Shown in pieces: positions 47,175-56,489 of a stretch of 64,000 nt of DNA. Location: contig JADJEA010000001.1 in assembly GCA_016702415.1 (NCBI GenBank), positions 663,001 to 727,000 on the forward strand. Reading direction: 5' to 3'. The stretch comes from Nostocoides sp. GTDB lineage: Bacteria > Actinomycetota > Actinomycetes > Actinomycetales > Dermatophilaceae. The notes below the pieces were generated by a model. The model was not told the DNA's origin. It ran no database searches and saw nothing but the letters and a program-made list of their open reading frames with translations. The translations under genes and the position numbers were made by a program. Numbering within the stretch: the stretch's first letter is position 1; each line of letters starts with the position of its first letter.

Positions 47175-48667
47175 CGCGCGACCTTCGCTTCCTTCGGAAC
47201 GCGGATGCGGCCGTCGATGCGACGGGAGATCCGCCAGATGTTCTTCTCCTGCAGCGGGACCGGCAGCGCGGCGGCCGGTGCGCCTTGGTAGGCGACCGGA
47301 CGCGTGAAGCGCCCGAGCGCGGCGGCACCGACCGACGTGGCCCGCGGATCGGTCGTGGCCGGCCAGGGCCCCCCGTGCTGTTGGGCCCAGGTCGTCGCCA
47401 CGCCGGTCGGCCACGCGTCGACGGCGACCCGGCCCACCTTCGGTGCGAGCGCGGCGACGAGGTCGGCGACCTCCGGGTCACCCGGGCCGCCGCTCATGAC
47501 ACTGGCGACGAGGGCACCCGGGAGGGCGGCAATGAGCTCGTCGCGCTGGGCGGAATCGGCATACTCGACGACGAGGACGACCGGCCCGAAACACTCGCGC
47601 AGCAGCGGGGAGTCGGCGCGGATCAGGGTCGGGTCGGCACCGAGCACCCATACAGCCGGACCGATCGGGGTGGCCGCGTCGGAGCGGGCCACGCCATACG
47701 CACCGGCGGCGAGCAGGTCCTGTATGCCGCGGCCGTACCCCTCGTGGATGCCGGTCGTCAGCAGGACGCCTTTGGGTGGGGTGTCGTGGAGTTCGGCACC
47801 CAGGCGGGCGGCGAAGCCGCTCTCGGCCGGGACGAGGACCAGTCCGGGCTTGGTGCAGAACTGGCCCATCCCCATGGTGAACGAGGCGAGGCAGCCGTGG
47901 GCCAGCTCGGCGAGACGCTCGACCGCGGTCGTGGTCAGGACGACGGCATTGACGGTGCCCATCTCGGCATACACCGAGACCGGGATCGCCCGCGTTGCGG
48001 CGAGGCGGTGCAGGGCCATGCCGCCCGCCTCGGACCCCGTGAAGGCCACCGCAGCGATCTCCGGGGCGAGGACGAGCTGCTCACCGGCGGCGAGCCCGGT
48101 GACCGCCCCGAAGGTCCCGGCGGGCGCGCCGGCCTCGGCGAGGGCCTCCCGGGCGATATCGGCCAGGGCGGCGTGCGTGCGCGGATGCGCGGGATGGCCC
48201 TTGACCACGACGGGAGCGCCGGCGGCCAGGGCCGACCCGGTGTCATTGCCGAGGGTGCCGAAGCCGAACGGGAAGTTGCTGGCCCCGAACACCGCGACCG
48301 GCCCGAGGGGCACCTGGACGCGACGCAGGTCCGGCGTGGTCGCCGTGGCGTGGTCGATCGTCGCGCCGAGCCACCCGCCGTCGACGCAGACATCGGCATA
48401 GAAGCGCAACTGCGTCGCGCAGCGCAGCACCTCCCCGTCGAGCCGGGGCAGGCCGAGCCCGGTCTCCTCGTCGGCCAGTGCCGCCAGCGCGGGGGCTTGC
48501 GCGAGCACGGCATCGGCGATCGCGCGCAACCACTGCGCCCGGTCGGCGGGGGCGGTGGCGGCCACCGCGGGGGCGGCGGCGGACGCGGCGGCGACGACGC
48601 GGCATACCTCCTCGTATGCCGATTCCACGGCGGGCGCGGGCGCGCCCCCGGCGAGCGTGACGGTCAT
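47159..48667 (-). CDS. Aldehyde dehydrogenase (NADP+), ketoglutarate-semialdehyde-dehydrogenase type
   Basis: 502 residues. Oxidises an omega-semialdehyde to a dicarboxylate. Catalytic Cys in MGMGQFCTKPGL, general base Glu in VYAEMGTVNAV, and the nucleotide block FGASNFPFGFG. The GQFCTKPG form is characteristic of 2,5-dioxovalerate (alpha-ketoglutaric semialdehyde) dehydrogenases rather than GabD or DavD. Here it sits between an omega-transaminase and a CoA-transferase, so succinate, glutarate or adipate semialdehyde is the likely substrate. The ATG at 48667 lies 1 bp after the gabT stop. Confidence 0.9.
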   Translation of the reverse strand: MTVTLAGGAPAPAVESAYEEVCRVVAAASAAAPAVAATAPADRAQWLRAIADAVLAQAPALAALADEETGLGLPRLDGEVLRCATQLRFYADVCVDGGWLGATIDHATATTPDLRRVQVPLGPVAVFGASNFPFGFGTLGNDTGSALAAGAPVVVKGHPAHPRTHAALADIAREALAEAGAPAGTFGAVTGLAAGEQLVLAPEIAAVAFTGSEAGGMALHRLAATRAIPVSVYAEMGTVNAVVLTTTAVERLAELAHGCLASFTMGMGQFCTKPGLVLVPAESGFAARLGAELHDTPPKGVLLTTGIHEGYGRGIQDLLAAGAYGVARSDAATPIGPAVWVLGADPTLIRADSPLLRECFGPVVLVVEYADSAQRDELIAALPGALVASVMSGGPGDPEVADLVAALAPKVGRVAVDAWPTGVATTWAQQHGGPWPATTDPRATSVGAAALGRFTRPVAYQGAPAAALPVPLQEKNIWRISRRIDGRIRVPKEAKVARCAVP

Positions 48668-48668
48668 A

Positions 48669-50036
48669 TCAGAGACCCTTCCACGCGGAGGTGAGGACCG
48701 CCAGGCCGTCGTGGAGGAGGTCGTCGGGCATGACCAGCGGCGGGAGCAGCCGGATGACGTTGCCATAGGTGCCGCACTGCAGGGTCACCACGCCCTGACG
48801 GTGGCACGCGGCCATGACGGCGGCGGCGGCCTCGGGGGCGGGGTTCTTGCTGCCGGGGACGACGAACTCGACGGCGAGCATGGCGCCCCGCCCCCGGATC
48901 TCACCGACCCACGGGTTGCCGTCGGCGGCCTCCTCCAGCGCCGGACGCGCGAGGGCCTCGATCTGGCGGGCGCGGGAGACGAGGTCGAGTTCGTCGATGG
49001 TCTCGAAGACGCCCATCGCGGCGGCACACGCGACGGGGTTCCCGGCGAAGGTCCCGCCCAGTCCGCCGGCGGGGACGGCGTCCATCAACTCCGCCCGCCC
49101 GGTGACCCCGGCCAGCGGCAGGCCGCCGGCGAGTCCCTTGGCGGTGACGATGATGTCGGGGACGATCCCGTCGTGCTCGGAGGCGAACATCGCTCCGGTG
49201 CGGGCGATCCCGGTCTGGACCTCGTCGGCGATGAGGACGATGCCGTGCTCTCGCGCGAGCGTCGCCACGCCCTGGAGGTACGCCGCGGGCGGCACGATGA
49301 AGCCACCCTCGCCCTGGATCGGCTCGATGACGATGGCGGCGGTGTTGTGGGCACCGATCTGCTTGACGACGAGGTCCTCGAGGGCGTTGAGAGCCTCGAT
49401 CGCGCAGTGCTCGGGTCCGGTGGGCCACCGGAAGGGATAGGCGAGAGGAGCGCGATAGACCTCGGGGGCGAACGGGCCGAAGCCGTCCTTGTAGGGCGCG
49501 TTCTTGGCCGTCATCGTCATCGTCAGGAGGGTGCGGCCGTGGTAGGCGTGGCCGAAGGTGACGATGGCCGGGCGGTGGGTGGCGACCCGGGCGATCTTGA
49601 CGGCGTTCTCGACGGCCTCGGCTCCGGTGGAGAAGAGGGCGGACTTCTTCGCGTGCGTGCCCGGGGTGAGGGCGTTGAGCTTCTCGCCGACCTCGACATA
49701 GCCGTCGTACTCGGTGACCAGGAAGCAGGTGTGGGTGACCTTGGCGACCTGCTCGCGAACCCGGCGCACGACCGCGGGGGCGCTGGAGCCGACGGTGGTC
49801 ACGGCAATGCCGGAGGCGAAGTCGATGAGCTGATTGCCGTCGACGTCGACGAGGATGCCACCGCCGGCGCGCTCGACGAAGACGGGCAGGGTCGTGCCGA
49901 GACCCGTCGAGAGGACGGACTGCCGGTGGGCGTGCCGGGCCAGCGACGCCGGCCCGGGGATCGCCGTGTGCAAGCGTCGAACCTGTTCGGGCAGTTCGAC
50001 ATCCGTGTAGGACAGCGTCGCGGGTTCGGCCGTCAT
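48669..50036 (-). CDS. gabT: 4-aminobutyrate/omega-amino acid aminotransferase
   Basis: 455 residues. PLP class III transaminase that turns an omega-amino acid (GABA, 5-aminovalerate or 6-aminohexanoate) plus 2-oxoglutarate into the semialdehyde and glutamate. Visible blocks: FSTGAEAVENAVKIAR, HAYHGRTLLTMTMT, IQGEGGFIVPP, IADEVQTGIARTG, and the PLP lysine in VTAKGLAGG. GGAGG precedes the ATG at 50036. First gene of the four-gene operon. The presence of gcdH suggests a C5 substrate as in the DavT route, but chain length is not readable from sequence. Confidence 0.93.
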   Translation of the reverse strand: MTAEPATLSYTDVELPEQVRRLHTAIPGPASLARHAHRQSVLSTGLGTTLPVFVERAGGGILVDVDGNQLIDFASGIAVTTVGSSAPAVVRRVREQVAKVTHTCFLVTEYDGYVEVGEKLNALTPGTHAKKSALFSTGAEAVENAVKIARVATHRPAIVTFGHAYHGRTLLTMTMTAKNAPYKDGFGPFAPEVYRAPLAYPFRWPTGPEHCAIEALNALEDLVVKQIGAHNTAAIVIEPIQGEGGFIVPPAAYLQGVATLAREHGIVLIADEVQTGIARTGAMFASEHDGIVPDIIVTAKGLAGGLPLAGVTGRAELMDAVPAGGLGGTFAGNPVACAAAMGVFETIDELDLVSRARQIEALARPALEEAADGNPWVGEIRGRGAMLAVEFVVPGSKNPAPEAAAAVMAACHRQGVVTLQCGTYGNVIRLLPPLVMPDDLLHDGLAVLTSAWKGL

Positions 50037-50118
50037 GGCCCCTCCTTCGATCGGGTGCCGGGATTCGGGCGGCCCGGCCGTCTCCGCAACGGTAGGTGGG
50101 CGCGCGTGCGCGGGTCTC

Positions 50119-50133
50119 TGGACAAAGCGTCCT
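50119..50133. promoter_or_regulatory. GGAC-N5-GTCC element between gabT and pucR
   Basis: TGGAC-AAAGC-GTCCT lies in the 148-bp divergent promoter region. The same GGAC-N5-GTCC core occurs at 56183 before the permease operon. Short, so tentative. Confidence 0.4.
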
Positions 50134-50184
50134 TCCTCCGACAGCATTCCCGACGAGTTGTCCATTGAAGGGGGAGCCGCGGGG

Positions 50185-51921
50185 ATGGGGATCACCATCG
50201 AGCAACTGGCCGGTGACGCGCGTCTCGGCCTGCGCATCGTCGGTGGGCTGACCGGCCGTCGCCGCGATATCGCGTGGGCCCACACGAGCGAGCTGATCGA
50301 TCCGACCGCATGGCTCGAGGGGGGCGAGTTGCTGATGACGCTCGGCCTCAATGTCCCCGACGATCCGGTCGAACAGCGGGCGTATGTCGCGCGCCTCGCC
50401 TCCATCGGCGCCGCCGGCCTCGCCTTCGACACCGGCATGATCCACAGCTCGGTCCCGGAGGCGCTCGCCCAGGCGGGGGACGAGTTCGGGTTGCCGGTGC
50501 TCGCCATCCCTGGGGCCACGCCTTTCCTGGCCATCTCCCGGGCGGTGATCTCGGCGATCACCGCCGACCAGGTCGCTCTCGTCGCGCAGATCTCCCGCAA
50601 CCAGGAGCGCCTCGCGAGCGCCGCGATGCTCAAGGGCGCGGCCGGCGTCGTGGAGTCGCTGGCCCGGATCCTTGGGGCAACGGTCCTGACGCTGGACGGG
50701 GCGGCCGCTGTGGCGGAGTCGGCTGGGGCTGGCTCGACGCGCCTCGCCCGGAGGGCGACGACGCTGCTGACGGCCCGGCGCGGCAAGCGGGCGGCGTCAC
50801 TGCGCCAGCCGACCTTCAGCCACGTCGACGACGAGGGCTATTTCACCGTCCAGGTCCTCGGCAAACCCAAGCAGGCGGCCGGCTTCCTCGTCGTCGGCGG
50901 ACGCCGCCAGCTCGACTCCAACCAGCGGCTCCTGGTCAGCCACGCGGCGACGCTGCTCTCGATCCTCCTCGATCGTCCGGCCCATCTCCACGAAGCGGAA
51001 ATGCGGCTGCGCCGCATGCTCTTTCGCTCACTGCTGCGCCCGGGTTCCGACACCGACCTCGGCCTGCTGCGCTATGTGGGTTTCGCCCCGGATCACCAGG
51101 TCGCGGTCGTCGCCGTCGCCGACGCCGGGCCCCCGCGGGCGGCCGAGGCGGCCGTCGACGCCGCGCTCGCCGCCCGAGGGACGCCGGCCCTCGTCATGGC
51201 CAACTCCAACGGGCTGGACGTCCTTGCGGGCGCTAGCGAGCGCACCGAGGTCGTCCGGGTCGCCCTCGAAGCGCTGCGCGAGCGGCTGGGCCGGATGCCG
51301 TCCGCGGGAGTCGGGCGCGGGGTCGACCTGGCGTTGGCGCTGGACAGCTACCGGCAGGCCATCGCCGCCGCCCGGGTCGCGGTCGGTCAGCCCGGGCAGG
51401 TCGTCGACTTCGCCGCCCTGAGCATCTTCGACCTGCTCCTGGGGACGCAGTCGCGCGACACCCTGGCGGCGATCGCGGGGTCGGTGCTCCGGCCGCTCGA
51501 CCCCGTGGCCGCCGGCGCCCACGGTGACCTGCTGCGCACGACGGCGGAGTTCCTCGCCCACGGGGGGCACTGGGAGGCGACGGCGTCCTCGCTGGGGGTG
51601 CATCGGCATACGCTGCGGAACCGGATCGACCGCATCTCGGGCATCCTCGGCCGCGACCTGACCCTCGCCAGCGAGCGAGCCGAGGTGTGGCTGGCCCTCA
51701 AGGCCCGCGAGTTGCTCAATCTCACCGCCGCCGAAGCGGTGGCCGAGGGCATGGCCGACGGAATCTCGGGGAGCACTGTGGCATCGGGGGCCGACGGGAT
51801 GTCCGCGTCCGAGGGTGCCCTCACCGGCGAGGTGGCACCGAGGCGTGACCGGCCGAGGAGTGACGGGCCGCGGCGCGAGAAGGGACGCCGGGGACCCGGC
51901 CGGACGCGGGACGAACACTGA
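50185..51921 (+). CDS. PucR-family transcriptional regulator
   Basis: 578 residues: an N-terminal PucR ligand-binding domain (ITIEQLAGDARLGLRIVGG to about 125), a GGDEF-like middle, and a C-terminal helix-turn-helix (LLRTTAEFLAHGGHWEATASSLGVHRHTLRNRI). The last 70 residues are a charged, probably disordered tail. The ATG at 50185 has GGGGGAG upstream. Divergent from gabT with a shared promoter region, it is the natural activator of the omega-amino acid operon; family members control purine and GABA catabolism. Confidence 0.9.
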   Translation: MGITIEQLAGDARLGLRIVGGLTGRRRDIAWAHTSELIDPTAWLEGGELLMTLGLNVPDDPVEQRAYVARLASIGAAGLAFDTGMIHSSVPEALAQAGDEFGLPVLAIPGATPFLAISRAVISAITADQVALVAQISRNQERLASAAMLKGAAGVVESLARILGATVLTLDGAAAVAESAGAGSTRLARRATTLLTARRGKRAASLRQPTFSHVDDEGYFTVQVLGKPKQAAGFLVVGGRRQLDSNQRLLVSHAATLLSILLDRPAHLHEAEMRLRRMLFRSLLRPGSDTDLGLLRYVGFAPDHQVAVVAVADAGPPRAAEAAVDAALAARGTPALVMANSNGLDVLAGASERTEVVRVALEALRERLGRMPSAGVGRGVDLALALDSYRQAIAAARVAVGQPGQVVDFAALSIFDLLLGTQSRDTLAAIAGSVLRPLDPVAAGAHGDLLRTTAEFLAHGGHWEATASSLGVHRHTLRNRIDRISGILGRDLTLASERAEVWLALKARELLNLTAAEAVAEGMADGISGSTVASGADGMSASEGALTGEVAPRRDRPRSDGPRREKGRRGPGRTRDEH

Positions 51922-51946
51922 GAGTCGCCCCACAACGGTGTGGGTG

Positions 51947-51992
51947 ATGCCGGTCCGGCACCGGCGGCGGCCCACCGGTGCCGGACCGGCAT
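51947..51992. terminator. Bidirectional hairpin terminator
   Basis: ATGCCGGTCCGGCACCGG (51947-51964) pairs perfectly with 51975-51992 around a 10-nt loop. It lies between the convergent pucR and ATP-grasp genes, 2 bp from the latter's stop. Confidence 0.88.
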
Positions 51993-51994
51993 GA

Positions 51995-53452
51995 TCAGAG
52001 GGCCTTGGAGTTGAGCAGGGTCGGCATCGAGACCGGGGGCGAGGTCAGGGACGCGGTGGCGTACTGAGCCCGCAGGCCGGCGACGATCTGCTCGCAGCGT
52101 GGCGTCAACGACTTCGGGTCGTCGGTCTGCATCCGGGTCTTGGCCATGACGATGCCGAGGTCGGCGCCCTTGAAGAGGTAGTCGCCGGGGCCATAGACCC
52201 GCATGAAGAACAGTTCGTTCTCATCCTGGAGACCGTGCCAGTCGCGCGAGGGGCGACGGTACTCGAGCTTGCCGCCGGGCTGAATGCCCCAGGTGCCCGT
52301 GCGCGGCGCGGCGAGGATCTGCGAGACCTCGTCCTCCGGCTGCTTGAGGATCAGTTGGCTCCACTGGTCGATGGCGGCCAACTCGGTCCAGCGCTCGTTG
52401 ATCTCGTCGGCGTCGATCGTGTAGTCGACATCCATGTACTCCAGCAGGTGGAACAGATAGAGGGGGAGGTCGGCATACGCCCCCGCAGTGACCATCGTGA
52501 TCGGGGAGGCGCCGGAAATGCGGGGGTTGAGTTCGCCGAGATAGACCTCGTCGGTGTCCAGGTCGATCAGGGTGTCCACCTCGAAGAAGCCCGAATAGCC
52601 TTCCAGCGCAAGGCGATCCCCGAGCTTGCGGACGAGGGCGGTGGCTGCCGTCCGCTGCTTGGCGGTCATCACCTCGGGGAAGACGTCATTGCCGCACCAG
52701 CCGCCCTTGTAGGGCGTCATTGTGTCGTATCCGGTCAGGTCGATCATGAACGGCCCGACGATCGTTCCGTGGCGGGTGATGCAGCCCTCGACGGCGAGCG
52801 CGGTGTTGCGGATGCGCTTCATGATCTTGGCGTCCTTGCCGGCGAGGTCGTCGGCATACTTGTCCCAATCCGCCTGGCTCGCAATGAAGAACGTCGTCTT
52901 GCCGGAGTCGCCATAGGGCAACTGGATGACCAGGTCACTGCCGAGCCCGGCCTCGCCGGCGATCCGCAGCAGGTCGTCATAGGACGCCGCCGCGGCGAGG
53001 GTGTTGGGGACGCTCGGGGCGCCGGCCTCGTTGCCGAGCCGGGTCGTCTCGAGCTTGGAGTCGAGCCGCTTGCGCAGCGCCACCGGCGGCAGGGTGAGGC
53101 GGTAGCCGAGGTCGCGGCAGATCGCCTCCGTCTCCTCGTCGATGAAGACCGCCATGACGCGGGGTGTGCCGCCGCGGGCGGCCAGCCGCATCCGCATTTC
53201 GTCATCGGTGAGCAGGAAGTTGGTGATCTGCTCCGAGGAGGTGAAGGTCTCCTCCGAGCGCCGCGATGGCGTCAGGAGGCGGGGGTGCTCGCCGTCCCAC
53301 GGGTCGTAGTAGGTGAGGTAGTTGAAGTTGCGGACCCACCGGTCGAGGCCGAGGAGGTTGAACGGCGTCGGACCGACGAAATAGATCGGCTCCTCGTTGG
53401 TCCGGTAGAAGGACCGGATCTCGGAGATATTGCGCAGGGTCGGGGTCGTCAT
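51995..53452 (-). CDS. ATP-grasp ligase of unknown specificity
   Basis: 485 residues. Members are often annotated biotin carboxylase, but the metal-binding block YLGELNPRISGAS and the ATP-lid region (LETTRLGNEAGAPSVPNT, then GDSGKTTFF) are general ATP-grasp features, and no biotin carboxyl carrier or carboxyltransferase gene is near. ATP-grasp enzymes form amide or peptide bonds from a carboxylate and an amine. Its ATG overlaps the NylB-like hydrolase stop by 4 nt, so ligase, amide hydrolase and permease are made together. The reaction is unknown. Confidence 0.78.
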   Translation of the reverse strand: MTTPTLRNISEIRSFYRTNEEPIYFVGPTPFNLLGLDRWVRNFNYLTYYDPWDGEHPRLLTPSRRSEETFTSSEQITNFLLTDDEMRMRLAARGGTPRVMAVFIDEETEAICRDLGYRLTLPPVALRKRLDSKLETTRLGNEAGAPSVPNTLAAAASYDDLLRIAGEAGLGSDLVIQLPYGDSGKTTFFIASQADWDKYADDLAGKDAKIMKRIRNTALAVEGCITRHGTIVGPFMIDLTGYDTMTPYKGGWCGNDVFPEVMTAKQRTAATALVRKLGDRLALEGYSGFFEVDTLIDLDTDEVYLGELNPRISGASPITMVTAGAYADLPLYLFHLLEYMDVDYTIDADEINERWTELAAIDQWSQLILKQPEDEVSQILAAPRTGTWGIQPGGKLEYRRPSRDWHGLQDENELFFMRVYGPGDYLFKGADLGIVMAKTRMQTDDPKSLTPRCEQIVAGLRAQYATASLTSPPVSMPTLLNSKAL

Positions 53453-54711
53453 CGATGCTCCTTGATGGCCGCGGGGTGGTTGGCGAAGGCGGATCTGGCA
53501 AGCGCTCCGGCGAGGGTCTCGAAGAGCGCAAGGGTGTCATAGAAGCGGGCGCCGTCCTGGGCCGTCGGCCACGAGGAAAGCTTGACGCCGGTCACGGCCG
53601 CACGTTGGTTGACATAGATCATCTGGCCGTGGATGCCGAGGGCGAGGAAGGTCGTCCGGTCCGGGAAGGGGACCCAGACCTGGTTGCGGTAGTGGCCACC
53701 CGGCATACCCGTGGGGGAACTCGTCGCGGCGAAGGCGGCCCGCAGGTCCTCGGTGCCCAGGAGGGTGTCGATCGTGAACCAACTCGGCCCGACCTTTCGG
53801 CCGGAGGGGGAAATGCCGCTGTGCCGCAACATCTCCCCGAATCGGACCACGTCGCGCAGGGTCGCGCACAGGCCGCCGTCGGCGACCGCCGTCCCCTCCC
53901 GGTCGACCGTGATGTATGCCGCGTGCTCCCCTCCCATGGGCTGCCACACGTGGTCGTGGATCAGCTGGGCCAAACCCGTCCCGGTGGCCGCCTCGCAGAC
54001 CCACGCCAGGGCGTCCGTCTCGCTGGAGCGGTAGTGGAAGGTCCCGCCGTGCGGCCGGTCCCGGGGGAGGGAGCGAAGGAAATCGTGGAGGGTGCTCGGC
54101 ACGTCCTCGCGCGGGCTGCGCCACTGCGTGGCGTGCTCCATGAGATAGACGTCGGCGTCGGGGTCGTGGTAGGTCTCGCTGAAGCGCACTCCCGAGCGCA
54201 TGTCGAGCAGATCGCGCACCGTGGCCCCGCCGAAACCGCTGTCCCGCAGCCCGGGAACGACCTCCTCGACGAGGGTGTCGAACCCGAACCAGCCCTCCTC
54301 GACCAGGGTCGCCGCGATGACACCGACGACCGTCTTGGTGACCGACATCAGCAGGTGCCGGGTGTCGGGGGTCATGGAGTCGGCATACGTCTCGAGGCGG
54401 ATGCGGCCGTGGTGGAGGAGGGCGAACCCGTCGGTGTCGGTGTCCGCCAGGACCTCCGCGACGGAGGTATGCCGCACGATCCGCCCGGTCGCGTCATACC
54501 GGGGCGTCGTCACCGATAACAGTGCCGGGTCCAGCTGTGCCGCAAGGGGTTCCGGATCGCTCGAGGCCGGGATCGATTGCGTTGCAAGGATTTCCTCGAG
54601 GTGGAGGAAGGACCAGCGCACATTGGGCGGTTCGGCCCAGTTGTCCAGGGTGACCCCCCGCTCCCGCGCCTGCGGCGAGAGCGGGTGGACTGCCGGGAGG
54701 GAGAGGTTCAC
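53449..54711 (-). CDS. NylB-like serine hydrolase (6-aminohexanoate-dimer hydrolase family), copy 1
   Basis: 420 residues, beta-lactamase fold. The region NWAEPPNVRWSFLHLEEILATQ matches the N-terminus of nylon-oligomer hydrolase NylB. Ser123 and Lys126 (SVTK) form the SXXK pair and Tyr227 (FHYRSSETD) is the catalytic Tyr (Tyr215 in NylB). By hand alignment Tyr181 and Glu192 correspond to NylB Tyr170 and Asp181, and Asp278 to Asn266. No signal peptide. GTG 54711 overlaps the permease stop by 4 nt. Likely hydrolyses an amide of an omega-amino acid, or a small ester. Confidence 0.85.
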   Translation of the reverse strand: MNLSLPAVHPLSPQARERGVTLDNWAEPPNVRWSFLHLEEILATQSIPASSDPEPLAAQLDPALLSVTTPRYDATGRIVRHTSVAEVLADTDTDGFALLHHGRIRLETYADSMTPDTRHLLMSVTKTVVGVIAATLVEEGWFGFDTLVEEVVPGLRDSGFGGATVRDLLDMRSGVRFSETYHDPDADVYLMEHATQWRSPREDVPSTLHDFLRSLPRDRPHGGTFHYRSSETDALAWVCEAATGTGLAQLIHDHVWQPMGGEHAAYITVDREGTAVADGGLCATLRDVVRFGEMLRHSGISPSGRKVGPSWFTIDTLLGTEDLRAAFAATSSPTGMPGGHYRNQVWVPFPDRTTFLALGIHGQMIYVNQRAAVTGVKLSSWPTAQDGARFYDTLALFETLAGALARSAFANHPAAIKEHR

Positions 54712-56111
54712 GATGTGCTCGCGGGCATGTCCTGTACGACCTCGGGAGCCTTCGTGCGGTAGCCGCGGAGCAACCAGAACACCACCAGGAGAACGCCCCA
54801 CGAGGCCAGACCGAGGGTGATCTGCGAGCGGGTGTCGTCGCGCCAGGCCATCGAGACAAGGATGGCGACCATGGCGACGATCGTGGCGATGGTCAGATAG
54901 GGGAAGCCCCACATCTTGAAGCGCAGCACCCGCCCCTCGGCCTGTGCCCGCCGCCGAAGGACCAGCTGCGAGGCGGCGATGAGGATGTAGGCGAAGAGGA
55001 TGACTGCGCCCGAGGAGTTGATCAGGAAGCTGAAGATCTTGTCCGGGGAGACGAATGCGGCGATGACACAGGCGTATCCGACGACGGTGGACATGAGGAT
55101 CGCGTAGGCCGGGACGCCGCGGCTGCTCAGCTTGAGCACCTGCGGCGGGGCCTCCCGGCGGCCGGCCAGGACGAAGAGCATCCGCGAGGCGGTGTAGAGG
55201 CCGGAGTTGAGGCAGGAGAGCACCGAGGTGAGGACGACCGCGTTCATGATGTTCGCGGCATACGGAATGCCGAGTCTCTCGAACGCACCGACATAGGGGG
55301 ACGCGCCGAGCTTGGTGGAGTTCCAGGGGAGGATCACGGCGAGCAGGAACACGGAGCCGACGAAGAAGAGCGAGATCCGCCAGACGACCGAGCGGGTGGC
55401 CTTGGTCACTGCGCGCTCGGGGTCGTCGGACTCGGCGCCGGCGATGGTCGCGATCTCCGCCCCGACCATCGAAAAGACGGCCGTGACCATCCCGGCCATG
55501 ATGATGCCCTTGCCGTTGGGGAAGAAACCCCCGTGGGCGGTCAGATTGCTGAAGTCGAGCTTGCTGTCCGGCCACAGGCCGAAGACGAAGAGGCTGACGG
55601 TGACCAGGAAGATAACGATGGTCGCGACCTTGATGCCGGCGAACCAGTACTCGAACTCGCCGAATGCCTTGACGGAGTAGAGATTCGTCGCGGTCATCAT
55701 GAGCATGAGGATCAGGGACATCAGCCAGAGGGGCGCGTCGATCCAGTATTGGAGGATCTTCGCCCCGGCGATCGCCTCGAAGCCGACGATGATGACCCAG
55801 AAGTACCAATAGAGCCAGGCGACCGAGAACCCGGCCCACGGTCCGAGCGCGTCACGGGCATACTCCGCGAAGGACCCGGTGCTCGGCTTGGCGACCGCCA
55901 TCTCGCCGAGCATCTGCATGACCATGATGATCAGCACGCCACAGAGGGCGTAGGTCAGGAAGGCCGCCGGGCCGGTCTCGTTGATGACCACCCCGGAGCC
56001 GACGAAGAGCCCGGCCCCGATGACGCCGCCGATGGCGATCATGGTCAGGTGCCGCTGTTTGAGGCTCTTGTGCAGGCCCTCGCTTGTTGCTGCCTCGGTT
56101 GTCGCCGCCAT
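54708..56111 (-). CDS. Amino acid permease (APC family, GABA-permease-like)
   Basis: 467 residues and about 12 membrane helices, starting after a short tail with LKQRHLTMIAIGGVIGAGLFVGSGVVI, the classic APC signature. STGSFAEYARDALGPWAGF is the conserved loop of the GABA/aromatic permease branch. GGGAGG lies before the ATG at 56111. First gene of the permease-hydrolase-ligase operon; the GabP-like sequence and neighbourhood suggest uptake of an omega-amino acid or its conjugate. Confidence 0.92.
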   Translation of the reverse strand: MAATTEAATSEGLHKSLKQRHLTMIAIGGVIGAGLFVGSGVVINETGPAAFLTYALCGVLIIMVMQMLGEMAVAKPSTGSFAEYARDALGPWAGFSVAWLYWYFWVIIVGFEAIAGAKILQYWIDAPLWLMSLILMLMMTATNLYSVKAFGEFEYWFAGIKVATIVIFLVTVSLFVFGLWPDSKLDFSNLTAHGGFFPNGKGIIMAGMVTAVFSMVGAEIATIAGAESDDPERAVTKATRSVVWRISLFFVGSVFLLAVILPWNSTKLGASPYVGAFERLGIPYAANIMNAVVLTSVLSCLNSGLYTASRMLFVLAGRREAPPQVLKLSSRGVPAYAILMSTVVGYACVIAAFVSPDKIFSFLINSSGAVILFAYILIAASQLVLRRRAQAEGRVLRFKMWGFPYLTIATIVAMVAILVSMAWRDDTRSQITLGLASWGVLLVVFWLLRGYRTKAPEVVQDMPASTS

Positions 56112-56489
56112 TGGTGACCTCCCACTTCCCATCGTGTCGAGGATCGATTCTGGGAGAGTGCCAGGAGGGGCGGGAGGTGCGAATGGACGAGATGTCCATG
56201 TGGCGCGGGGGATTTCGACGTTCTGTCCCTGGCGGGGTCCACCGGGGGTATGCCGTGGGCCCCGACCGCGCCCTCCCTGCGGCCGTGCGATCCGACGCCG
56301 TCGAGGGCCGGGTCGAGCGGCCGGCGGGATCACTGTCAGGGTACCTCCGGTGCTCGCCCCCCCGGTGGGAGGGGGCCGGAACAATGCCGAGAGGTATGCC
56401 GACCCCGCCTCCCGCGCCCGGCCCGCCGCCCGTTTGGCCTCGCCGCCGCGCCCGTCCCCGCCGCCCGCTTGGCCTGGCCGCGCCCGGCC
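56112..56489. other. Promoter region of the permease operon
   Basis: 378 bp without a gene. It must hold the permease promoter and the inverted repeat at 56183-56199. The left half is low-complexity C/G runs (GCCCGCCGCCCG-type) with no coding pattern. Confidence 0.5.
56183..56199. promoter_or_regulatory. ATGGAC-N5-GTCCAT operator candidate
   Basis: A perfect 6-bp inverted repeat around GAGAT, 72 bp before the permease ATG. It shares GGAC-N5-GTCC with the gabT-pucR region at 50119, so both operons may respond to the PucR regulator. Confidence 0.5.

Noticed and set aside
46020..47291. 423-residue plus-strand frame antisense to the CoA-transferase
   Set aside because: No motifs; the minus-strand gene is firmly identified and embedded in an operon with overlapping starts.
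51995..53452. Annotation of the ATP-grasp gene as biotin carboxylase
   Set aside because: No carrier protein or carboxyltransferase gene nearby, and only general ATP-grasp motifs are visible; kept as ligase of unknown specificity.
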